A stretch of 64,000 bases of DNA from assembly GCF_900142525.1 (NCBI RefSeq), contig NZ_FRBD01000010.1, forward strand, positions 1-64,000, in the 5' to 3' direction. Numbering within the stretch: the stretch's first letter is position 1; each line of letters opens with the position of its first letter. The DNA comes from Xylanibacter ruminicola. Its GTDB lineage: Bacteria; Bacteroidota; Bacteroidia; Bacteroidales; Bacteroidaceae. Both the position numbers and the translations under genes were made by a program. Positions 34,640 to 41,935 of this stretch are shown here, in pieces. The notes below the pieces were generated by a model. The model was given only the letters and a program-made list of their open reading frames with translations, had not been told where the DNA came from and searched no databases.

Positions 34640-34671
34640 CAAAGGTACGAATAAGTGAGCGAAAAAACAAA
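34640..34671 (-). promoter_or_regulatory. Promoter of the yicC-gmk-nadD-envelope operon
   Basis: Minus-strand TTTG (complement of CAAA at 34668-34671) and TACCTTTG (34640-34647), 20 bp apart, 28 nt before the yicC ATG. No other promoter match is obvious downstream until 25.4 kb. Confidence 0.75.
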
Positions 34672-34798
34672 TTTATTTGGGTTTTTCCGAATGTAAATAC
34701 CTTCGAGCATTGCTCATAGGTGCGAATCATGAAGTAAAGGAAATCTATTTTAGATTATGCGTGTTCGTACACAATGTAAATATATAACCACCTAAATG

Positions 34799-34863
34799 TT
34801 TCAGATTGTAAGCAAAATATGATTGTTTGCTTACAGATTGTTACTTTTAAAGAAAAAGTAGAT
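34799..34863 (+). promoter_or_regulatory. Shared regulatory element upstream of gltB (copy 1)
   Basis: CAGATTGTAAG at 34802 and CAGATTGTTAC at 34834, exactly 32 bp apart, sit within a perfect 10-bp inverted repeat TGTAAGCAAA/TTTGCTTACA (34807-34816, 34826-34835). The element ends AAAAAGTAGAT at 34863. Matching copies lie before glnN (41766-41827) and pyrG (60117-60178). The distance to the -7 box is 46 bp. This is a probable binding site for a shared nitrogen or glutamine regulator. Confidence 0.75.
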
Positions 34864-34904
34864 GAAAATGTCAGCAATCTCGCGCGTATGATGACAAAAT
34901 GATA

Positions 34905-34912
34905 TATCTTTG
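34905..34912 (+). promoter_or_regulatory. -7 box (TATCTTTG) for gltB
   Basis: TATCTTTGCACC, 30 nt before the gltB ATG. No TTTG is found at -33, which fits a promoter that needs an activator at the 34830-34863 element. Confidence 0.7.
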
Positions 34913-34941
34913 CACCAAAAATCTGACAAATAGTAAGATTA

Positions 34942-37900
34942 ATGAAGGATAATATGACAAAAAGAAAGCAAACTCAAACCCAAAAAGGACTCTATCAGAG
35001 CGACTATGAGCATGATGCTTGCGGCGTGGGAATGGTAGTGAACATTCACGGCGGAAAGAGTCACGATCTGGTAGACAATGCACTGAAAGTGCTGGAAAAC
35101 ATGGAACATCGCGGAGCTGAGACTCGCGACAAGACTGGCGATGGAGCCGGTATCATGGTACAGATTCCGCACGAGTTTATCCTGTTGCAGGGTATTCCTG
35201 TGCCTGAGAAGGGTAAGTACGGAACGGGACTGGTATTCCTGCCAAAAGACGAGAAAGCGCAGCAGGACATCCTCTCAGTAATGATTGAGGAGATTGAGCG
35301 CGAGGGTCTGACCCTGATGCACCTGCGCGCTGTGCCAACTAACCCTGAGGTGCTGGGTGCCGCAGCTCGCGAAGTTGAGCCCGACATCAAGCAGATTTTT
35401 GTTACTGGCATCGCCGACGAGCAGGTGCCCGTATTCGAGCGTATATTATATAAGGTACGCAAGCGTATAGAAAACCGTATCGACAACGAGGATTTTTATA
35501 TCTGCTCGCTGTCGAACAAGAATATCATCTACAAGGGAATGCTGACCAGCGGACAGCTGCGTCGCTATTTCCCTGACCTGAGCAACGATTACTTTACAAG
35601 TGGATTGGCGCTGGTACACTCGCGATTCTCGACCAACACCTTCCCAAAGTGGAAGTTGGCACAGCCTTTCCGCCTGTTGGCCCACAACGGAGAAATAAAT
35701 ACCATTCGTGGTAACCGCGGTTGGATGAAGGCTCGCGAGAGCGTGCTCTCAAGTGAAGCCTTAGGCGATATCAAGGACCTGCGCCCCATCGTACAAGAGG
35801 GTATGAGCGACTCTGCCAGCCTGGATAACGTGTTTGAGTTCCTGATGCTGAGCGGACTGAGTCTGCCACAGGCGATGGCTATTCTGGTGCCAGAAAGCTT
35901 CAACGACAAGAACCCCATCAGCGAGGACCTGAAGGCCTTCTACGAGTATCACTCTATCCTGATGGAGCCATGGGACGGTCCTGCAGCGCTGCTGTTCTCG
36001 GATGGTCGATATGCCGGCGGAATGCTGGACAGAAACGGACTGCGCCCCAGCCGCTATACCATCACCAAGGGTGGTATGATGGTAGTAGCCAGTGAGGTTG
36101 GCGTGATGGACTTTGAGCCAGGCGACGTGGTATCGAAAGGTCGTCTGCAGCCAGGAAAAATTCTGCTGATTGACACCCAGGAGGGTAAGATATACTACGA
36201 TGGCGAGATTAAGGAGCAGCTGGCTAAGGCCCATCCTTATCGCGAGTGGCTGAACGAGAACCGCGTGCAGCTGGAGAAGTTGAAGAGCGGTCGTAAGGTA
36301 GACAATGGTGTGGAAAATCTGAACGCTAAGCTGGTGCAGTTCGGCTTCGGTCAGGAGGATATCGATAAGACCATCATCCCTATGGCCACAGCAGGTCAGG
36401 AACCTGTGGCTGCTATGGGTAACGACACGCCGTTGGCTGTCATCTCAGATCGTCCACAGGTGCTGTTCAACTATTTCCGTCAGCAGTTCGCACAGGTCAC
36501 CAACCCTGCCATCGACCCTATCCGTGAGGAGCTGGTAATGAGCTTGACGGAGTACATCGGTGCCGTAGGAACCAACATCCTGACGCCTGATGCCAGCAAC
36601 TGTAAGATGGTTCGCCTGCCACAGCCTGTGCTCACCAACACCCAGCTCGACATACTTTGTAACATCCGCTATAAGGGCTTCAAGACAATAAAGCTGCCAA
36701 TGCTGTTCGAGATAGACCCCACCCCTAACCCCTCCCCTGAAAGGGGCGGGGAGAACCTGAGGGTGGCTATTGATCATTTGTGTCTGGACGCTGAGAAAGC
36801 CGTTGACGAGGGTGTGAACTACATCATCCTCTCTGACCGCGACATCGACGACAAGCATGCCGCCATCCCATCATTGTTGGCTGTAAGTGCCGTTCATCAC
36901 TATCTGATTAGCGTGGGTAAGCGCGTTCAGACAGCCCTGATAGTTGAGAGCGGTGAGATTCGCGAAACCATGCATGCAGCCCTGTTGTTGGGCTATGGTG
37001 CCAGCGCACTCTGTCCATACATGACATTCGCCATCCTCGACGACCTGGTGAAGCATCACAAGATTCAGGAGGAGTACGCTACTGCCGAGAAAAACTACAT
37101 CAAGGCTGTGGATAAGGGCCTGAAGAAGATTATGAGTAAGATGGGTATTAGTACCATCCGTTCATATCGTGGCGCTAAGATTTTCGAGAGCATCGGACTG
37201 AGCGAGGACCTGCTGAGAAGATACTTCGGTACTGAGGTGAGCACCATCGGTGGTGTAGGCCTGAAGGAGATTGCTCGCGATGCTATCCGTCTGCATGAGG
37301 AGGCCAAGCAGCAGACCATGCTGCAAAACCAGGGTCTCTTTGCTTGGCGCAAGGATGGTATCAAGCATGCTTGGAACCCTGAGACTATTGCACAGCTGCA
37401 GCTGGCTACCCGCCAGGGCAACTACGAGAAGTTCAAGCAGTGGTCGGCCATCGTCGACGAGAAGGAGAGCCCAATCTTCATCCGCGACTTCTTCAAGTTC
37501 AAGAAGGCTGCCAAGCCAACACCTATCGACGAGGTAGAGCCCGTTGAGAGCATCGTGAAGCACTTCGTAACAGGTGCCATGAGCTTCGGCGCTCTGAGCA
37601 TCGAGGCCCACGAGGCCCTGGCACTCGCCATGAACAAACTGGGTGCACGCAGTAATACTGGTGAGGGTGGTGAAGACAACGCCCGCTATCACTCAGAGGT
37701 GGATGGCGTGAGCCTTTCAAGTAAGACCAAGCAGATTGCCAGTGGACGTTTCGGCGTGACAGCCGAGTACCTGGTGAATGCCGAGGAGATACAGATTAAG
37801 GTGGCGCAGGGTGCTAAGCCTGGTGAGGGCGGACAGCTGCCTGGCTTCAAGGTCAACGAGATTATCGCCAAGACGCGTAACGCTATTCCTGGCATCTCGC

Positions 37901-39471
37901 TGATTTCACCTCCACCTCATCACGACATCTACAGTATCGAGGACCTGGCACAGCTCATCTTCGACCTGAAGAATATCAACCCTACAGCTGCCGTCAGCGT
38001 GAAGCTGGTAGCCGAGAGTGGCGTGGGAACCATCGCCGCTGGTGTGGCTAAGGCTAAGGCCGACCTCATCGTCATCTCTGGTGCCGAGGGTGGTACAGGT
38101 GCATCGCCTGCAAGCTCTATGCGCTTCGCAGGTATAAGTCCTGAGATTGGTCTCGCTGAGACTCAGCAGACGCTGGTGATCAACGGCCTGCGTAATCAGG
38201 TTCGCCTGCAGACCGACGGTCAGCTGAAGACTGCCAAGGACGTCATCATCATGGCCATGCTGGGAGCCGACGAGTTCTCGTTTGGTACGCTGCCCCTGAT
38301 TGTGCTGGGTTGCGTGATGATGCGTAAGTGTAACACCAATACCTGCCCCATGGGTGTGGCCACCCAGAACCCCGAGCTGCGCAAGCACTTCCAGGGTCGT
38401 TCGGAGTACGTGGTGAACTTCTTTACCTTCCTGGCCGAGCAGGTGCGCGAGTACTTGAGTGAAATCGGCGTGAAGAGCCTGAAGGAGATTATCGGTCACA
38501 CAGAACTCATCGAGGTTGATACTACCAACGCTACCGATAAGCAGAAGACCATCGACTTCGGTCGTCTGCTGCACAAGCCTGAGACAGAAAAGGCCCTCTA
38601 TTGGGATCGTGGCGCATTCACCAAGGTTACTGGCGTGAAGGACGAGGAGATTATCAAGGCTGCCGAGAAGGCTATCGAGAGTGGCGAGGAGATTACCCTC
38701 GACTACGCCATCAAGAATACAGACCGTGCCGTTACCACCATGCTCTCTGGTGTCATCGCCAAGAAATATGGCGAGGCTGGTCTGCCTGATAATACGATTA
38801 ACATCAAGTTCAAAGGCTCAGCCGGTCAGAGCTTTGGTGCCTTCGCCGTGAAGGGCGTCAACCTGAAGCTCGAGGGCGAGTGTAACGACTACTTCGGAAA
38901 GGGCCTCTCAGGCGGTCGCATCTCTATCCTGCCTCCAGCCCGAAGTGGTGAGGATTTCCATGCCGAGGACAACATCATCGCTGGTAACACCGGCCTCTAT
39001 GGTGCCACCTCTGGCGAACTCTATATCAATGGTAAGGTGGGCGAGCGCTTCGGCGTGCGCAACTCGGGTGCCATCGCTGTCATCGAAGGTGCTGGCGACC
39101 ACTGCTGCGAGTATATGACTGGCGGACGCGTGGTTGTGCTGGGCAAGACAGGGCGTAACTTCGCCGCTGGTATGAGTGGTGGTGTGGCCTACGTCTACGA
39201 CCCTGACCATACCTTCGACTACTTCTGCAACATGGATATGGTGGAGCTCTCGCTGGTCGAGGACAGCGTATCACGCAAGGAGTTGCTCGAACTCATCCGT
39301 CAGCACTACCTGCACACAGGCTCTGCCCTGGCAGGCCGCATGCTCGACGATTGGCAGCGCTACGTTCAGGACTTCATCCAGGTAGTCCCCATCGAGTACA
39401 AGCGCGTGCTGCAAGAGGAGCAGAATAAAAAGCTCCAGGAGAAGATCGCCAATATCCAGCGCGACTATTAA
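34942..39471 (+). CDS. gltB: Glutamate synthase, large subunit
   Basis: Transfers the amide of glutamine to 2-oxoglutarate to make two glutamates. The 1509-residue protein has all GltB domains: N-terminal Ntn amidotransferase with Cys27 as nucleophile after a short propeptide (HDACGVGMV), a central domain, the FMN-binding synthase domain (NTGEGGEDNARYHS, KPGEGGQLPG, SGAEGGTGASPASS), the iron-sulfur cysteines in CVMMRKCNTNTCPMG at about 1124-1138, and the beta-helix C-terminus (GGRVVVLGKTGRNFAAGMSG). About 14 residues at 593-606 (PTPNPSPERGGENL) come from a G/C palindrome inserted in frame. Followed by gltD after a 30-nt gap holding a TTCAATG repeat. Confidence 0.97.
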   Translation: MKDNMTKRKQTQTQKGLYQSDYEHDACGVGMVVNIHGGKSHDLVDNALKVLENMEHRGAETRDKTGDGAGIMVQIPHEFILLQGIPVPEKGKYGTGLVFLPKDEKAQQDILSVMIEEIEREGLTLMHLRAVPTNPEVLGAAAREVEPDIKQIFVTGIADEQVPVFERILYKVRKRIENRIDNEDFYICSLSNKNIIYKGMLTSGQLRRYFPDLSNDYFTSGLALVHSRFSTNTFPKWKLAQPFRLLAHNGEINTIRGNRGWMKARESVLSSEALGDIKDLRPIVQEGMSDSASLDNVFEFLMLSGLSLPQAMAILVPESFNDKNPISEDLKAFYEYHSILMEPWDGPAALLFSDGRYAGGMLDRNGLRPSRYTITKGGMMVVASEVGVMDFEPGDVVSKGRLQPGKILLIDTQEGKIYYDGEIKEQLAKAHPYREWLNENRVQLEKLKSGRKVDNGVENLNAKLVQFGFGQEDIDKTIIPMATAGQEPVAAMGNDTPLAVISDRPQVLFNYFRQQFAQVTNPAIDPIREELVMSLTEYIGAVGTNILTPDASNCKMVRLPQPVLTNTQLDILCNIRYKGFKTIKLPMLFEIDPTPNPSPERGGENLRVAIDHLCLDAEKAVDEGVNYIILSDRDIDDKHAAIPSLLAVSAVHHYLISVGKRVQTALIVESGEIRETMHAALLLGYGASALCPYMTFAILDDLVKHHKIQEEYATAEKNYIKAVDKGLKKIMSKMGISTIRSYRGAKIFESIGLSEDLLRRYFGTEVSTIGGVGLKEIARDAIRLHEEAKQQTMLQNQGLFAWRKDGIKHAWNPETIAQLQLATRQGNYEKFKQWSAIVDEKESPIFIRDFFKFKKAAKPTPIDEVEPVESIVKHFVTGAMSFGALSIEAHEALALAMNKLGARSNTGEGGEDNARYHSEVDGVSLSSKTKQIASGRFGVTAEYLVNAEEIQIKVAQGAKPGEGGQLPGFKVNEIIAKTRNAIPGISLISPPPHHDIYSIEDLAQLIFDLKNINPTAAVSVKLVAESGVGTIAAGVAKAKADLIVISGAEGGTGASPASSMRFAGISPEIGLAETQQTLVINGLRNQVRLQTDGQLKTAKDVIIMAMLGADEFSFGTLPLIVLGCVMMRKCNTNTCPMGVATQNPELRKHFQGRSEYVVNFFTFLAEQVREYLSEIGVKSLKEIIGHTELIEVDTTNATDKQKTIDFGRLLHKPETEKALYWDRGAFTKVTGVKDEEIIKAAEKAIESGEEITLDYAIKNTDRAVTTMLSGVIAKKYGEAGLPDNTINIKFKGSAGQSFGAFAVKGVNLKLEGECNDYFGKGLSGGRISILPPARSGEDFHAEDNIIAGNTGLYGATSGELYINGKVGERFGVRNSGAIAVIEGAGDHCCEYMTGGRVVVLGKTGRNFAAGMSGGVAYVYDPDHTFDYFCNMDMVELSLVEDSVSRKELLELIRQHYLHTGSALAGRMLDDWQRYVQDFIQVVPIEYKRVLQEEQNKKLQEKIANIQRDY
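36714..36756. repeat. G/C palindromic repeat inserted in frame in gltB
   Basis: CCCC-T-CCCCT at 36729-36738 pairs with AGGGG-C-GGGG at 36742-36751, loop GAA. It encodes PNPSPERGGEN, absent from other GltB proteins as far as I know. The same palindrome type is seen between genes at 11067 and 63737. Confidence 0.75.
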
Positions 39472-39497
39472 TGTTCAATGATCAATGTTCAATAGAT
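39472..39497. repeat. TTCAATG short repeat between gltB and gltD
   Basis: ATGTTCAATGATCAATGTTCAAT fills the gap. Related copies: 47402-47428 inside a receptor gene, 61853-61882 before purF (inverted) and 62805-62830 inside purF. Confidence 0.7.
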
Positions 39498-39501
39498 AAT
39501 C

Positions 39502-40869
39502 ATGGGAAATCCAAAAGCATTTTTAGAGATACACCGCCAGGAGGCGGGATACCGTCCGATTCACGATAGAATCCACGACTTTGGCGAGGTAGAGCAGACG
39601 CTCAGCACTCGCGAACGTAAACTGCAGGCATCGCGCTGTATGGACTGCGGCGTGCCCTTCTGCCATTGGGCATGTCCGTTGGGCAACAAAGCCCCTGAGT
39701 GGAACGATGCACTGTACAAAGGCGACTGGGAGTTGGCTTATCGCTTGCTCAACAGCACTAACCCCTTCCCAGAGTTCACTGGCCGCATCTGTCCCGCCTT
39801 GTGCGAGAAGGCCTGTGTGCTGAACCGTTTTAACCACGAGCCAACTACCAACCGTGAGGACGAGTGCGCCATCACAGAGATGGCCTTCCAGGAGGGATTT
39901 ATCACGCCCAAGACCGACATCCAGCGTAATGGCAAGAAGGTGGCAGTAATTGGTGCTGGTCCTGCTGGACTGGCTGCTGCCAACGACCTGAACCTGATGG
40001 GCTACAAGGTAACAGTATTCGAGAAGAACGAGGCTGCCGGCGGCTTGCTCCGCTATGGTATCCCCAACTTCAAGCTGAACAAGGCTATCATCGACCGCCG
40101 TATCAGCCTGCTTGAGGCCGAAGGCATAGAGTTCTGCTATGGCAATGCCATAGCCCTAGATGATCTAGCCGGGCTAGAAAAACTAGCCAGCGATTACGAT
40201 AGCGTCGTAATCGCCACTGGAACGCCAACGGCTAGAGACCTCAAGGCCCCCGGCCGAGAGCTGAAAGGTGTTCACTTCGCCCTCGAGATGCTGTCTCAGC
40301 AGAATCGTGTGCTGGCTGGTATGGAGTTCAGCAAAGACGAGCGCGTAACAGCCAAGGGCAAGGATGTGCTTGTGATTGGTGGTGGTGATACTGGTAGTGA
40401 CTGTATCGGTACTGCCCATCGTCAGGGTTGCAAGAGCGTCACTCAGATTGAGATTATGCCTAAGCCTGTAGAAGGTCCTGAGGACCCCCAGAACCCTTGG
40501 CCCAACTGGCCTCGCACCCTCAAGACCACCTCTTCGCATGAGGAGGGTTGCACCCGCCGTTGGAACATCAACACCTTGGAGTTCCTGGGTAAGGATGGCA
40601 AGCTGATAGGTGTAAAAGTTCAGGAGATTGACTGGAAGCCAAACCCAGAGGGTGGACGCCCCATCATGGTAGAGAAGGGTAAGCCCGAAATCATCAAGGC
40701 CGAGCTGGTTCTGTTGGCTATGGGTTTCCTCAAGCCTGAGCATCCTGAGTACCCCAAGAACGTCTTCGTCTGTGGCGACTCTGCCAATGGCGCCAGCCTC
40801 GTAGTTCGTGCCATGGCCTCAGGCAAGCAGACTGCTCAGAAAGTGAATAGCTATCTTGCTAATAAATAG
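39502..40869 (+). CDS. gltD: Glutamate synthase, small subunit
   Basis: Feeds electrons from NAD(P)H through FAD and iron-sulfur clusters to GltB. The 455-residue protein has the N-terminal cysteine sets CMDCGVPFCHWACPLGN (about 47-63) and CPALCEKAC (about 94-102) for two [4Fe-4S] clusters, the FAD site VIGAGPAGLAAA near 150, the NADPH site VIGGGDTGSDC near 295, and GDSANGASLVVRAMASG near the C-terminus closing the FAD site. Length normal for the bacterial beta subunit. A CTAG-dense stretch at 40157-40187 codes for LDDLAGLEKLA in a variable loop and looks unlike neighbouring codon use. Lies in one transcript with gltB. Confidence 0.97.
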   Translation: MGNPKAFLEIHRQEAGYRPIHDRIHDFGEVEQTLSTRERKLQASRCMDCGVPFCHWACPLGNKAPEWNDALYKGDWELAYRLLNSTNPFPEFTGRICPALCEKACVLNRFNHEPTTNREDECAITEMAFQEGFITPKTDIQRNGKKVAVIGAGPAGLAAANDLNLMGYKVTVFEKNEAAGGLLRYGIPNFKLNKAIIDRRISLLEAEGIEFCYGNAIALDDLAGLEKLASDYDSVVIATGTPTARDLKAPGRELKGVHFALEMLSQQNRVLAGMEFSKDERVTAKGKDVLVIGGGDTGSDCIGTAHRQGCKSVTQIEIMPKPVEGPEDPQNPWPNWPRTLKTTSSHEEGCTRRWNINTLEFLGKDGKLIGVKVQEIDWKPNPEGGRPIMVEKGKPEIIKAELVLLAMGFLKPEHPEYPKNVFVCGDSANGASLVVRAMASGKQTAQKVNSYLANK

Positions 40870-40896
40870 TCAAATAGTAAATAGTCAAATTGTCAA
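40870..40896. repeat. Short AGTCAAAT repeat between gltD and dapF
   Basis: AGTCAAATAGTAAATAGTCAAAT and a further TGTCAAATG fill the 27-nt gap; the final ATG is the dapF start. It belongs to the same class of short A/T repeats seen in other gaps. Confidence 0.55.
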
Positions 40897-41745
40897 ATGA
40901 CAAAGATAAGGTTCACCAAGATGCACGGAGCTGGCAATGACTACATCTACGTCAATGCCATGCAATACCCCATCGACGACCCTGCTAAAGCATCTATCCT
41001 TTGGAGCGATCGCCATAAAGGCATCGGCTCCGATGGATTGGTGTTGATTGATAAATCGCCTGTTCCTGAGGCCGACTTCTCTATGCGCATCTTTAATGCC
41101 GATGGCAGCGAGGCCATGATGTGTGGCAATGCATCGCGATGCATAGGTAAATACCTCTACGAGCGCGGACTGACAGATAAGACAGAAATCCGCCTGCTCA
41201 CACTCTCAGGTGTTAAAATCCTGAACCTGCATGTGAGTGAGGGGTGTGTAGACTCCGTGACCGTTGATATGCTCGAACCAAAGCTAGAAGACGAAACCCA
41301 GTTTCTGGTTCATCATGGCATGGATAAAGGCACCTTTGTATCGATGGGCAATCCGCACTATGTGATATTTACAGATAATGTAGATCAGGTAGGCGAGACA
41401 GGGCGTATATTGGAACATCACCCAGCTTTCCCTCAGCGTTGCAACATTGAGTTTGCAACCCCCCTATCGTCCCCCGAGGGGGATACAAAAGCCTCCCCTC
41501 GGGGAGGTATGGAAGGGGTTTCTATCCGCACTCGCGTATGGGAGCGTGGTAGTGGTATCACCCAGGCTTGTGGCACTGGAGCGTGCGCTACTGCTGTGGC
41601 AGCTGCACTGACAGGTAAGGCTGGTCGCACATCGCAAATTGTGATGGATGGTGGCACGCTTACCATCGAATGGCGCGAAAGTGATAACCACGTCTATATG
41701 ACTGGTCCAGCGGAATTTGTGTTCGATGGAGAGATATTTTATTAA
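40897..41745 (+). CDS. dapF: Diaminopimelate epimerase, with in-frame repeat insertion
   Basis: Epimerises LL- to meso-diaminopimelate for lysine and peptidoglycan. The 282-residue protein has both catalytic cysteines: [12 protein letters not shown] (about 72) and [12 protein letters not shown] (about 225); the start [12 protein letters not shown] is diagnostic. A stretch at about 188-208 ([20 protein letters not shown]) interrupts the region between IEFAT and [10 protein letters not shown]. Other DapF proteins go straight across this point, so the insert comes from two G/C palindromes at 41471-41507. It should loop out of the fold without harming activity. dapL is at the right window edge, giving the diaminopimelate aminotransferase route. 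Confidence 0.95.
   Translation: MTKIRFTKMHGAGNDYIYVNAMQYPIDDPAKASILWSDRHKGIGSDGLVLIDKSPVPEADFSMRIFNADGSEAMMCGNASRCIGKYLYERGLTDKTEIRLLTLSGVKILNLHVSEGCVDSVTVDMLEPKLEDETQFLVHHGMDKGTFVSMGNPHYVIFTDNVDQVGETGRILEHHPAFPQRCNIEFATPLSSPEGDTKASPRGGMEGVSIRTRVWERGSGITQACGTGACATAVAAALTGKAGRTSQIVMDGGTLTIEWRESDNHVYMTGPAEFVFDGEIFY
41458..41520. repeat. Double G/C palindrome inserted in frame in dapF
   Basis: CCCCCGAGGGGG at 41471-41482 and CCTCCCC/GGGGAGG at 41492-41507 are two hairpins in a 63-bp stretch (21 codons). The length is a multiple of three. Confidence 0.75.
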
Positions 41746-41765
41746 TAGATTCTCAATTTTAGTTT

Positions 41766-41827
41766 CAGATTGTAAGCAAACAACCTAACTTAACTTACAA
41801 ATTGTAACTTGTGAATAAAAAGTAGAT
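41766..41827 (+). promoter_or_regulatory. Shared regulatory element upstream of glnN (copy 2)
   Basis: CAGATTGTAAG at 41766 and CAAATTGTAAC at 41798, 32 bp apart; the 34-bp core is 41794-41827, ending AAAAAGTAGAT. The distance from core end to the TTTG of the -7 box is 47 bp (46 in gltB, 47 in pyrG). TGTAAG and CTTACA remain as an inverted pair. Confidence 0.75.
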
Positions 41828-41869
41828 AAATATTGCAGCTTAAAGTTGCGTTTTGCTTTCAAATTGTCG

Positions 41870-41877
41870 TATCTTTG
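41870..41877 (+). promoter_or_regulatory. -7 box (TATCTTTG) for glnN
   Basis: TATCTTTGCAG, 59 nt before the ATG at 41936. No -33 TTTG at the normal spacing. Confidence 0.7.
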
Positions 41878-41935
41878 CAGCGAAATCGTAACAAAGTGTA
41901 AGCAAATCGTATAACAAACATAAAAAAGATTGATT

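Noticed and set aside
35061-39274. Many long antisense reading frames opposite gltB (also opposite pyrG, glnN, dapF and leuS)
   Set aside because: They mirror the codon bias of strongly coding genes on the other strand, have no promoter or family match, and the sense genes are certain.
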